Source: Paracoccaceae bacterium
GTDB lineage: Bacteria; Pseudomonadota; Alphaproteobacteria; Rhodobacterales; Rhodobacteraceae
Length of the DNA: 64,000 nt
NCBI GenBank assembly: GCA_027489355.1
Contig: JAIXZY010000003.1
Span: forward strand, 1 to 64,000
Reading direction: 5' to 3'
The notes below the pieces were generated by a model. It saw only the letters and a program-made list of their open reading frames with translations, was not told the DNA's origin and did not search any database. How positions within the stretch are numbered: the stretch's first letter is position 1; every line of letters begins with the position of its first letter. Made by a program: the position numbers and the translations under genes. Shown piece after piece: positions 56,708 through 64,000 of the stretch.

Positions 56708-56938
56708 CTACTCTTCAGAATCCGCCTGCCTGATCAAAGCGGCGATGTGGCAAGCGAATGCATAGGTGACCGGCAAACCAGCCAGAAGGCCGACGATGCA
56801 GGCCTCTACCGGCGTCAGGACCCGTGCGCCCAGCGCGGAAGCGATCAGCGAGGCGAAGAAGGCGTTGATCGCGACCGCCCCGGCTCCAAGCGGATAAAGC
56901 AGGGCAAGGATCAGCAGGATCCGGCGGCGTTCAGTCAT
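56708..56938 (-). CDS. Small two-span membrane protein of the nor operon
   Basis: A 76-residue protein with two hydrophobic segments (LLILALLYPLGAGAVAINAF and ACIVGLLAGLPVTYAFACHI). Its ATG overlaps the preceding stop (ATGA), so it is translated with the nor genes. Small membrane proteins follow norD in other denitrifiers (NnrT/NorE/NorF types); I cannot say which this is. Confidence 0.6.
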   Translation of the reverse strand: MTERRRILLILALLYPLGAGAVAINAFFASLIASALGARVLTPVEACIVGLLAGLPVTYAFACHIAALIRQADSEE

Positions 56939-57117
56939 CTGCGGGAAACCAGCCACTGCACGGCGACCAGGGTGGCAGCGAAGGCCAGCGCGGCGAGGGC
57001 GAACCACAGCTCGACGGTGGCGGTCTGGGCCGCAGGAATCGGACGCTGAAAGGCTTCGGCCAGGGCAGGCCCGGCGGCCAGGGCCAAAGCGGCGGCAAGG
57101 ATCGGAAAACGGAACAT
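56935..57117 (-). CDS. Small exported/membrane protein of the nor operon (NnrT-like?)
   Basis: A 60-residue protein. A signal-like N-terminus (FPILAAALALAAGPALAEAF) is followed by one C-terminal span (LWFALAALAFAATLVAVQWL). GAAGGA lies eight bases before ATG 57117; a GTG at 57123 overlaps the norD stop. Position directly after norD resembles NnrT of Rhodobacter sphaeroides, but the match is by position and size only. Confidence 0.55.
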   Translation of the reverse strand: MFRFPILAAALALAAGPALAEAFQRPIPAAQTATVELWFALAALAFAATLVAVQWLVSRR

Positions 57118-57119
57118 GG

Positions 57120-58739
57120 TCACTGTCCTTCGGTCAGGGTGCGGTAGAGGTCCGGCAGGGCGGCGGTGATCCGTGCCGGGCTGGAGAGAAGTGAAAAGCC
57201 GTGCGCGCCGAAGATGCGGGCGAACCAGCTTTGCCCGTCCTCGTCGATGACCACGCCATGCAGGGCGAGGCCGCTGCGCCGGGCTTCGCGCACGGCCATG
57301 CGGCTATCCTCGATGCCGTGCTGGCCCTCGTAGTGGTCAAGGTCGTTCGGCTTGCCGTCGGTCAGCACCACCAGAAGCTTGCGGCTGGTGCTTTCCTTCA
57401 CGAGATTGGCCGAGACATGGCGGATCGCGGTGCCGAGCCGGGTGTAGTGGCCCGGTTTCAGCCCGCCGATGCGGTCGATCACCGGCCGTCCCATCGGTTC
57501 GTCGAACGCCTTGCAGCGGTGCAGGAAGACCCGGTTCCGCCGCATCGAGGAGAAGCCCCAGATGCCGAAACGGTCGCCCAGCCCGTCGATCCCGCCGGCC
57601 ATCGCGGCAAGCGTCTGCCGCGCGACTTCGATCACCGAGGTTTCGCCCACCGCCGCCTCGGTGCTGCGCGAGCAGTCGATCAGGAAGGCCACGGAAAGGT
57701 CGCGCTCGATCTTGCGGGTGGCGATGTGGATGCGGTCGCTGCCCTGCCCGGTGGTGCGGCGGTCGACCTGCGAGGCGACGACGGCGTCGAGGTCGAGCTC
57801 GGCCCCGTCCAGCTGGCGCGGGGTCAGGATGCGGCGCGGGCGCAGCGCCTCGAACTGGCGGCGGACGGCGCGGGACTGGCGGGGGTCGGGGGTGAAGCCG
57901 GCGGGATCGGGGGTCACCTCGCGTTCCAGCACGACGCAGTGGTCGGGCATGTAGCTCGCGGCGCGGTGGTTCCATTCCGGGTAGGTGAAGCGGTCGGCCA
58001 GCCGTTCGTGGTCGGCTTCGGCTGGCGAGAGGTCCAGGTGCAGCCGCAACCGCGTCGCGGCGCGGCGGTCGTGGCGCGAGAGGCCGATCACGTCCTGGTC
58101 GTCGGCGGCCTTCTGGGCGTTTTCCTGGTCGTCATCCTGGACCGCGCGGTTGAGGTTCAGGTTCTCGACCCAGCTCAGGATCGCCTCGAAGCGGTGGACG
58201 ATGAAACTGTCGCGCCGGTTGGCCTGGTCGAGGTCGCGGCGGAGGCCCCGCTTGCGCCCGGCCACGGTGGGCGGCGCGGCGGCGGCGGGGGTCGCCTCGT
58301 CACTGTCGGCTGCCGAAGGGCCTGACCCTGCGTCCGCCCGGTGCAGGCGGATCGCGTCCGGCGTGGCAAGTTGCGCAAGGCCCGGGCAGCGCAACGGGAT
58401 CTCGGCAGGCTCCAGCACCGCCTGCGCCACCAGCCACAGATAGGCGCGGCGGTTCATGGCGGGGCTGTCGAACAGCGCGATCGACGGCGGGAGCCGCAGG
58501 TGCGCGCCGTCGAAGCTGGCGAGCGCGGTCGTCGCCCGGCCGGGGGCGGCGGGAAGGATCTCGACCGAGGCCGCGCCGCCCAGAGCCCGGAACAGGAAGC
58601 TGGCGCTGCGCTGGACCTCGGAAAAGGTCACGTTCGCGTCGGGATGGTCCGGCCGGTCCAGCCCGCTGACGATGCCGTGCCAGATCGTTCCGACCGTCTC
58701 CTCCGGCTCGATCAGGGAGTGAAGCGAGAGGTCCATCAT
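57120..58739 (-). CDS. norD: Nitric oxide reductase activation protein NorD
   Basis: A 539-residue cytoplasmic protein that works with NorQ to load iron or mature NorCB. The C-terminal von Willebrand A domain has the MIDAS DCSRS in FLIDCSRSTEA and TDGKPNDLDHYEGQHGIEDS. It is shorter than many NorD proteins (about 600 or more); the middle region near residues 120-170 looks reduced. ATG 58739 overlaps the norQ stop. Confidence 0.93.
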   Translation of the reverse strand: MMDLSLHSLIEPEETVGTIWHGIVSGLDRPDHPDANVTFSEVQRSASFLFRALGGAASVEILPAAPGRATTALASFDGAHLRLPPSIALFDSPAMNRRAYLWLVAQAVLEPAEIPLRCPGLAQLATPDAIRLHRADAGSGPSAADSDEATPAAAAPPTVAGRKRGLRRDLDQANRRDSFIVHRFEAILSWVENLNLNRAVQDDDQENAQKAADDQDVIGLSRHDRRAATRLRLHLDLSPAEADHERLADRFTYPEWNHRAASYMPDHCVVLEREVTPDPAGFTPDPRQSRAVRRQFEALRPRRILTPRQLDGAELDLDAVVASQVDRRTTGQGSDRIHIATRKIERDLSVAFLIDCSRSTEAAVGETSVIEVARQTLAAMAGGIDGLGDRFGIWGFSSMRRNRVFLHRCKAFDEPMGRPVIDRIGGLKPGHYTRLGTAIRHVSANLVKESTSRKLLVVLTDGKPNDLDHYEGQHGIEDSRMAVREARRSGLALHGVVIDEDGQSWFARIFGAHGFSLLSSPARITAALPDLYRTLTEGQ

Positions 58740-59530
58740 CCGTAGACCGTGGCGATGAGGTCGCGGAGTGCCGTCTGCACCTCTGGATCGTCGCTCAGCG
58801 GCTGGACCACCGCCACCTCCAGCGCCGCATCCACGCTGGTGCCGCCCTGGATCAGCGCGGCCGCGTAGATCAGGAGGCGGGTCGAGACGCCTTCTTCCAG
58901 GTCCATCCCCGACAGGGCGCGGATGTGCCGGGCGAGCCGGGCCAATGCCCCGGCGCGCGCGGGATCAAGCCCGGATTCGCGGGCGATGACGGCGGTTTCC
59001 GCTGCGGCGTCGGGGAAGTCGAAGGCGATCGACAGGAACCGCTGCCGGGTCGAGGGCTTCAGCTTCTTCAGGACGCTCTGGTAGCCGGGGTTGTAGGAGG
59101 CGATCAGCATGAAGCTGTCGGGGGCCTGCAACTCCTCTCCCGTCCGGTCTATCATCAGCGTGCGGCGGCTGTCGGTCAGGGGGTGGAGGACCACGGTCAC
59201 GTCCTTGCGGGCCTCTACCACCTCGTCGAGGTAGCAGATCCCCCCCGTCCGCACCGCGCGGGTCAGGGGACCGTCGACCCAGACCGTCTCGCCGCCCTTG
59301 ATCAGGTAGCGGCCGATCAGGTCGGCGGCGGAAAGGTCGTCGTGGCAGGCGACGGTATGGAGCGGCAGGCCGACACGGGCCGCCATATGCTCGACGAAGC
59401 GGGTCTTGCCGCAGCCCGTCGGCCCCTTCAGAAGAAGGGGCAGACGGTTGGCATGGGCCAGCTGGAACAGCTCGCATTCGCGGCCCGTCGGGCGGTAGTG
59501 TGGCAGGCTGGCGTGGACATGGGCGTTCAT
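58736..59530 (-). CDS. norQ: MoxR-type AAA ATPase NorQ
   Basis: A 264-residue ATPase required for assembly of active nitric oxide reductase. Walker A is LKGPTGCGKTRFVEHMA, Walker B is ICYLDEVVEAR, and the sensor region contains MLIASYNPGYQSVLKKLKPS. It lies three bases after norB and overlaps norD, the standard norCBQD order. Confidence 0.95.
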   Translation of the reverse strand: MNAHVHASLPHYRPTGRECELFQLAHANRLPLLLKGPTGCGKTRFVEHMAARVGLPLHTVACHDDLSAADLIGRYLIKGGETVWVDGPLTRAVRTGGICYLDEVVEARKDVTVVLHPLTDSRRTLMIDRTGEELQAPDSFMLIASYNPGYQSVLKKLKPSTRQRFLSIAFDFPDAAAETAVIARESGLDPARAGALARLARHIRALSGMDLEEGVSTRLLIYAAALIQGGTSVDAALEVAVVQPLSDDPEVQTALRDLIATVYG

Positions 59531-59533
59531 GGC

Positions 59534-60883
59534 CTATTCCCCCGCAACAGCGGTGATCGGACCGGGGGCGACGACCTCTTCCTTGCGGGCGAAGGCCAGC
59601 GAGTAGATGAACAGAAGCGCCCCGGCCACCACGGCGGCCCCCGCGCCGAAGCGCATCAGGTAGAAGATCGACAGGCCGTCCTGCACCTCCATGTAGTACA
59701 TTCCCATGACGCGCTGGAGGTGCGTCTGGACCGTGCCCGCGAAGGTCAGCACGAAGGTCATGAAGGCCATCCCGCCGGTCATCAGCCAGAACGACGCCAT
59801 GTTGAGCACCTGATTGTAGGGCGCACGTTCCCGCAGCATCGGCATGGCATAGGTGAAGACCGCGAGGTTGAGCGCGACATAGGCGCCGTAGAAGGCGAGG
59901 TGCCCATGCGCGGCGGTGATCTGCGTGCCGTGGCTGTAGTAGTTCACCCCGTGCAGCGTGTGCAGGAAGCCCCAGACCCCAGCCCCGAAGAACGCCACCG
60001 TCGAGGACCCCAGCGACCACAGGAGTGCGGCCTTGTTCGGATGGTTCCGCCGGCCTTTCCAGACCATGACGAAGGCGAAGGACATCATCAGGAAGAAGGG
60101 CACGATCTCGAAGGTCGAGAAGATGGAGCCGATCCACTGCCAGTAGCCCGGCGTCCCGATCCAGTAGAAGTGGTGTCCGGTGCCAAGGATGCCCGAGACG
60201 AGGGCCGTGGCGACGATGATGTAGAGCCACTTCTCCACCACCTCGCGGTCCACCCCGGTCAGCTTCAGCATCAGGAAGGCCAGGATCGCGGCCATCACCA
60301 GTTCCCAGGTCGCTTCGACCCAGAGGTGGACGACGAACCACCAGTACATCTTGTCCAGGCTCAGGTTGTCGGGGTTGATGAAGGCAAAGACCCACAGGAG
60401 GCACAGAAGCCACAGGCCCAGGAGCAGCACGTTGGTCACGGCGGTTTTGCGGCCTGCGAGGAAGGTCATCGAGATGTTGAACAGGAAGATCAGCGCCGCG
60501 ACCAGGATGCCGACCTTGACCCACAGGGGCTGTTCCAGGAACTCGCGCCCCTCGTGGATGCCGACCAGATAGCTGCCGACCGCGCCCAGGGTGCCGACCA
60601 TCAGCAACGCCAGCTGGATATAGGCCAGCTTGACCGAATAGATCTCGCGCTCGGCCTCTTCGGGCAGCAGGAAATAGGCCGATCCGAAGAAGCCCAAGAG
60701 CAGCCAGACGATCAGCGCGTTGGTGTGGATCATGCGGATGACGTTGAAGGGCAGGATCTCGGCCAGGAAGTTGGGCGAGACATAGACCCAGCCGGCCAGG
60801 AGCCCGCCGAAGACCTGGATCGCGAACAGCAGCAGCGCACAGGCGAAATAGGCCAGCGCCACCTTTTGGGATTGGTATTTCAT
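59534..60883 (-). CDS. norB: Nitric oxide reductase catalytic subunit NorB
   Basis: A 449-residue integral membrane haem b/FeB subunit that reduces 2 NO to N2O. About 12 membrane segments. Metal-ligand His are visible in VHLWVEATWELVMAAILAFL, GTGHHFYWIGTPGYWQWIGS and HGHLAFYGAYVALNLAVFTY. This is the short, cytochrome-c-dependent cNor form, partnered by NorC 12 bases upstream. Confidence 0.96.
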   Translation of the reverse strand: MKYQSQKVALAYFACALLLFAIQVFGGLLAGWVYVSPNFLAEILPFNVIRMIHTNALIVWLLLGFFGSAYFLLPEEAEREIYSVKLAYIQLALLMVGTLGAVGSYLVGIHEGREFLEQPLWVKVGILVAALIFLFNISMTFLAGRKTAVTNVLLLGLWLLCLLWVFAFINPDNLSLDKMYWWFVVHLWVEATWELVMAAILAFLMLKLTGVDREVVEKWLYIIVATALVSGILGTGHHFYWIGTPGYWQWIGSIFSTFEIVPFFLMMSFAFVMVWKGRRNHPNKAALLWSLGSSTVAFFGAGVWGFLHTLHGVNYYSHGTQITAAHGHLAFYGAYVALNLAVFTYAMPMLRERAPYNQVLNMASFWLMTGGMAFMTFVLTFAGTVQTHLQRVMGMYYMEVQDGLSIFYLMRFGAGAAVVAGALLFIYSLAFARKEEVVAPGPITAVAGE

Positions 60884-60895
60884 CGCGAAGCCTCC

Positions 60896-61348
60896 TCAGC
60901 CTGCGTCATTGGGCGGCCAGCCCTGCGTGTCGGTTTGATCGGCCCAGCGAAGGAACTCGGCCAGGTTGCGGATTTCTTCGTCCGTCAGGTTGAAGTTCGG
61001 CATCTGGCGCCGCCCTTCGATCCCGGAGGGCTGCGACTCCATCCAGGCCTTCAGCATCTCGAAAGCCCCGTCCGGGTCATCCTGCACGCCCCAGCGTGTC
61101 ATCACGTTGCCCACTTCAGGCGCGAAGTAGGCGCCTTCGCCGTGCAGGGTGTGGCAGTTGATGCAGGAGTTGCGTTCCCACACATGCTTGCCCGCGGCCA
61201 CGGCGTCCGACAGGGGCATGCCTGCCGTCGAACTGGTCACGATGTAGCGGTGGCTGTCCACCGTCAGGGCCACGAACACCACGACGAAGAAGATCGACCC
61301 GCCGTAGAAGATGTTTCGCGCCCTGGTCTTGGTCAGTATTTCGGCCAT
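60896..61348 (-). CDS. norC: Nitric oxide reductase cytochrome c subunit NorC
   Basis: A 150-residue membrane-anchored cytochrome. An N-terminal span (NIFYGGSIFFVVVFVALTVD) precedes the haem c site CINCH in NSCINCHTLHGEGAYF, with an axial Met in RRQMPNFNLTDEE. It passes electrons to NorB. An NnrR-type box lies 63 bases upstream. Confidence 0.96.
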   Translation of the reverse strand: MAEILTKTRARNIFYGGSIFFVVVFVALTVDSHRYIVTSSTAGMPLSDAVAAGKHVWERNSCINCHTLHGEGAYFAPEVGNVMTRWGVQDDPDGAFEMLKAWMESQPSGIEGRRQMPNFNLTDEEIRNLAEFLRWADQTDTQGWPPNDAG

Positions 61349-61410
61349 AGTCGGCGTCCCTCAGACTTTTCCATCCGGGGAAGCACTACCCTGTGCCGCC
61401 TGCACCAAGT

Positions 61411-61424
61411 TTGCGCGGGAACAA
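61411..61424. promoter_or_regulatory. NnrR box of the nor promoter
   Basis: TTGCGCGGGAACAA differs by one base from the site upstream of the pseudoazurin gene and fits TTGCG-N4-CACAA. It lies between the divergent norC and DUF1858 genes and could serve both. Confidence 0.75.
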
Positions 61425-61469
61425 CGTTTCGCGGGATTGTTCGCGCGATGCTGCCGGAAAGGGGAGGGC

Positions 61470-61727
61470 ATGGCGATGCGTGCACCACGACTGGACGACC
61501 CCGACCTGCCGCTGGCCGAGATCATGCGGCACTGGCCAGCCACCGTGCCGGTGTTCCTCGGCCGCGGGATGCTCTGCGTGGGCTGCGTGATCGGCCCGTT
61601 TCACACCATCGACGATGCCTGCGAGGAATACGGAATCGACCCCGACACCCTTCTGGCCGAGCTGCGCGCCGCCGTCAGCCCTGCGGCTGAGCGAGGATCA
61701 CCAGCTGGTGCGGCTGGCGGACGATGA
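61470..61727 (+). CDS. DUF1858 hybrid-cluster-associated redox protein
   Basis: An 85-residue protein. LAEIMRHWPATVPVFLGRGM then CVGCVIGPFHTIDDACEEYG is the DUF1858 pattern with a CxxC pair. Such domains accompany nitrogen-oxide and Fe-S proteins (ScdA/hybrid-cluster). GGGGAGGG lies directly before ATG 61470. It shares an NnrR-box promoter region with norC, and its 3' end overlaps the converging regulator gene by about 50 bases. Confidence 0.75.
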   Translation: MAMRAPRLDDPDLPLAEIMRHWPATVPVFLGRGMLCVGCVIGPFHTIDDACEEYGIDPDTLLAELRAAVSPAAERGSPAGAAGGR

Positions 61728-62373
61728 TCCGCTTGCGCTCGCTGTGGACGATCCCGGCCTTCTCCCATGCGCTCAGCGTGCGACTGACGGTATGCAGCGT
61801 GGTGCCGCTCATCTCGGACAGGTCCTGGCGGGTGATCGGGAAGTCGATCTCGATACCATCTGCGGTCTTGCGGCCCGACTGGTTGACCAGCCGCAGCAGC
61901 GCGCTCGAGATGCGCTGTTCGACCGCGAGCGTCGCGATCTCCATGATCCGGTCGTTCTTGTCATGCATCCGCGCGCCGACCGTGCGGAACGTGTCCTTGG
62001 CAAAGCCCGGGAACCGGTCCATGAACGGCTCCCACAGACGCATCGGCCAGGCCAGGACAATGCTTTCCGCCACGACGACCGCCGACGCTGGATAGCTGTC
62101 CAGCCCCATCGCGCGGGCGATGCCGAACAGCTCGCCCGGGGGGATCTGGTGCAGGATCACCTGATCGCCGTTCCGCGTGGTGCGCTGCGCGCGGACGTGG
62201 CCGTCCAGCAGCAGGAAGAACTGCGCGGCCGGGCTGCCTTCGGCAAAGACGTTGCTGCCCGCGTCAAAGCGCTGCGAGACCGCCTCGTCCAGGATCTGGC
62301 GCAACTCCTCGCGCGCAAGGCCCAGAAAGGGCGGCAGGCCCGCGAGCAGGCTTTCATCCAGCAGCTTTCCCAC
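61675..62373 (-). CDS. nnrR: Crp/Fnr regulator, NnrR/DnrR type
   Basis: A 232-residue NO-responsive regulator. The cyclic-nucleotide-like domain starts LLDESLLAGLPPFLGLAREE; the HTH is DLSEMSGTTLHTVSRTLSAW. The FNR-type N-terminal Cys cluster is missing, as in NnrR. GTG 62373 with AGGAAGG upstream gives the family-typical N-terminus; the longer open frame is not used. It lies between the nor and nir genes and probably activates both. Confidence 0.88.
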   Translation of the reverse strand: MGKLLDESLLAGLPPFLGLAREELRQILDEAVSQRFDAGSNVFAEGSPAAQFFLLLDGHVRAQRTTRNGDQVILHQIPPGELFGIARAMGLDSYPASAVVVAESIVLAWPMRLWEPFMDRFPGFAKDTFRTVGARMHDKNDRIMEIATLAVEQRISSALLRLVNQSGRKTADGIEIDFPITRQDLSEMSGTTLHTVSRTLSAWEKAGIVHSERKRIIVRQPHQLVILAQPQG

Positions 62374-62422
62374 CGTCGCGTGCCCTTCCTGCCAAGCGCC
62401 CGGCACGGAACCGTGGCGAAGT

Positions 62423-62436
62423 TTGTGCCCGCGCAA
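62423..62436. promoter_or_regulatory. NnrR box of the pseudoazurin-nirK promoter
   Basis: TTGTGCCCGCGCAA, whose complement TTGCGCGGGCACAA exactly fits the NnrR consensus TTGCG-N4-CACAA. It lies 64 bases before the pseudoazurin ATG and 50 bases upstream of the nnrR start. Confidence 0.8.
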
Positions 62437-62499
62437 AGTCGCCCGGGCGCTGTGGGGGTAATCTTCCCTCAACCAAGATGCACAGCAAAGGAAGACAAG

Positions 62500-62931
62500 A
62501 TGTTGCGTCAAATGACAAGCGCCCTGGTCCTTGGCCTTGCCCTTGCGGGGGCTGTCCAGGCCGAAACGGTCGAGGTGAAGATGCTGAACAGGGGGGCCGA
62601 CGGCGCGATGGTGTTCGAACCCGCCGCCATCCGCGTGGCCCCCGGCGACACGGTCCGCTTCATCGCCACCGACAAAAGCCACAACGCCGAGACGATCGAG
62701 GGGATGCTGCCGGAAGGCGCGGCCGAGTTCGTCGGCGACCTGAACAAGGACATCGAGGTCACCTTCGACGCCCCCGGCTTCTATGGCATCCGCTGCAAGC
62801 CGCATTTCGCGATGGGCATGGTGATGGTCGTCGCCGTCGGTGACGAAGCCGCCCCGCCCGCGACCTTCCTGGAAGGCCGCCTGCCCAAGAAGGCGAAGGA
62901 ACGGCTGGAAGCCGCCCTCGCCGGACTCTGA
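62500..62931 (+). CDS. Pseudoazurin
   Basis: A 143-residue periplasmic blue copper protein that donates electrons to nitrite reductase. The signal peptide ends at AVQAE. Type-1 copper ligands are His in DKSHNAETI and Cys, His, Met in [20 protein letters not shown] 62500 has AAAGGAAG upstream. It is followed by nirK after 31 bases, so the donor and its enzyme are co-expressed. Confidence 0.95.
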   Translation: MLRQMTSALVLGLALAGAVQAETVEVKMLNRGADGAMVFEPAAIRVAPGDTVRFIATDKSHNAETIEGMLPEGAAEFVGDLNKDIEVTFDAPGFYGIRCKPHFAMGMVMVVAVGDEAAPPATFLEGRLPKKAKERLEAALAGL

Positions 62932-62962
62932 GACCCTGCAATCCTTCCCCGGAGTAACGATC

Positions 62963-64000
62963 ATGACCCAGCTACCCGACCTCGGCCGTGCCCTTGCCAG
63001 CAGACGCTCGATCCTGCGCGGCTCGCTCGTCGCCGCCGGCGCGGCCGCCCTCGGTGCCGGTGCCGCCCAGGTCCAGGCCCGCGTGCCGCACGGCCCGATG
63101 CCGATGCTGCCCCGCGTCCCCGAGCGTCTGTTGCAGGCCGAGGCCGAGGTGATCAGCAAGGCCCCCCCGGTGGACCTGTCGGGCTATACCCGCGTCAAGC
63201 AGGACCTGGTCGCCCCGCCCTTCGCCCCGGTCCACGACCAGGTGGCGACCGGCGGCCCGAAGATCATCGAGATCACGCTCGAGACGACCGAAAAGCTGAT
63301 GACCATCGATCCCGACACGGGCGCCGAGATCTGGGCGCTGACCTACAACGGCTCGGTCCCCGGCCCGCTGATCATCGCCCATGAGGGTGATTATGTCGAA
63401 GTCACCCTGCGCAACCCGGTGGACAGTGTCTTCGAGCACAACATCGACTTCCACTCCTCGACCGGCGCTTTGGGTGGCGGTGGCCTGACCCATGTCTTCC
63501 CCGGCGAGGAAACCGTCCTGCGCTGGAAGGCGACCAAACCCGGCGTCTTCACCTACCACTGCGCCCCGGGCGGCGAGATGATCCCCTACCACGTCTGCCA
63601 CGGCATGAACGGGACCGTCATGGTCCTGCCCCGCGACGGGCTGAAGGACGGCAAGGGCAACCCGCTGCGCTATGACGAGATCGCCTATATCGGCGAGCAG
63701 GACTACTACCTGCCCCGGAACGAGGACGGCAGCTTCAAGAAATACGCCGTCGCCGGCGACGACTATGCCGACAGCCTCGAGGCGATGCGGACGCTGGTTC
63801 CCACCCACTCGGTCTTCAACGGCGCGGTGGGGGCGCTGACCGGGGACAAGGCCCTGCGCAGCAAGGTCGGGTCCACGGTCCTGATGATCCACAACCAGGC
63901 CAACCGGGACACCCGTCCCCACCTGATCGGCGGCCACGGCAACTATGTCTGGGAGGCGGGATCGTTCAACGACGCCCCGGCGACCAACCTGGAAACCTGG
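62963..64000 (+). CDS. nirK: Copper nitrite reductase NirK, 3' partial
   Basis: Reduces nitrite to NO in the periplasm. 346 codons are visible before the window ends, lacking roughly the last 30. A Tat signal ([15 protein letters not shown]) leads. Type-1 and type-2 copper ligands are in [37 protein letters not shown] and [18 protein letters not shown] lies seven bases before the ATG. Confidence 0.96.
   Translation, partial: MTQLPDLGRALASRRSILRGSLVAAGAAALGAGAAQVQARVPHGPMPMLPRVPERLLQAEAEVISKAPPVDLSGYTRVKQDLVAPPFAPVHDQVATGGPKIIEITLETTEKLMTIDPDTGAEIWALTYNGSVPGPLIIAHEGDYVEVTLRNPVDSVFEHNIDFHSSTGALGGGGLTHVFPGEETVLRWKATKPGVFTYHCAPGGEMIPYHVCHGMNGTVMVLPRDGLKDGKGNPLRYDEIAYIGEQDYYLPRNEDGSFKKYAVAGDDYADSLEAMRTLVPTHSVFNGAVGALTGDKALRSKVGSTVLMIHNQANRDTRPHLIGGHGNYVWEAGSFNDAPATNLETW

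Noticed and set aside
62374-63159. Upstream extension of the NnrR frame to a 494-residue protein
   Set aside because: The extension is antisense to pseudoazurin and nirK; the Crp/Fnr family length is met by the GTG at 62373.

Overview
The window is high-GC DNA from an alphaproteobacterium, most likely a Rhodobacteraceae member close to Rhodobacter, Gemmobacter or Tabrizicola. The evidence is the gene set (Irr next to fabA, a QueF-type reductase, DUF1127 and DUF3309 proteins, a CP4-like class II EPSP synthase), a SAM/SAH-type riboswitch in front of metK, the family-typical GAGTATTTGG..CCAAATACTC hairpins, and a norCBQD/nirK denitrification locus with NnrR boxes. I see no prophage, intact insertion sequence, CRISPR array or replication origin.

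Layout. 1-5255: a catabolic cluster of a glutamine-synthetase-like ligase (cut by the left edge), aldehyde dehydrogenase, iron-type alcohol dehydrogenase and a DadA-like flavoprotein, probably gamma-glutamylation-based use of an amine or amino alcohol. 5282-17226: housekeeping genes (dacB, nadD, ettA, ybeY, corC-like, lnt, metK, queF, trmB, aroA). 17249-25249: micro-proteins, an esterase, phoH, an OmpA protein and lipoprotein that share a cysteine-containing module, miaB, a CENP-V/GFA protein, a glycosyltransferase-like protein, an XRE regulator and a DUF1127 protein. 25246-31743: irr, an MFS exporter, fabA, a secreted protein, gdhA, fabB and fabI, followed by a tRNA-Gly.

31986-56566 is an accessory sulfur-scavenging island. 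An eight-gene minus-strand operon (40398 to 31986) encodes three LLM flavin monooxygenases, an M20 deacylase, a GNAT acetyltransferase, a polar amino acid ABC importer whose permease and ATPase are one polypeptide, its binding protein, and a rhodanese. Its parts match the Bacillus snaA/tcyJKLMN/cmo/sndA scheme for S-alkylated cysteines, so I infer import, N-acetylation, C-S cleavage and deacylation to cysteine. Next come a recombination scar, an SsuA/SsuC/SsuB sulfonate importer, an SsuD-like monooxygenase with an odd amidohydrolase, an exported rhodanese with a TVP38 membrane protein, then serine acetyltransferase EpsC, MetY, a peroxiredoxin-like protein and two AhpD-fold proteins in one operon, a cysteine-rich Rrf2 regulator, an FAD/NAD(P)-binding protein and a broken MsuE-type FMN reductase.

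56708-64000 is the denitrification block: norC-norB-norQ-norD and two small membrane proteins on the minus strand, a DUF1858 redox protein, an NnrR-type Crp/Fnr regulator, pseudoazurin and a Cu nitrite reductase (nirK) cut by the right edge. NirK makes NO from nitrite with electrons from pseudoazurin, NorCB reduces NO to N2O, and NnrR probably switches on both through near-identical boxes.
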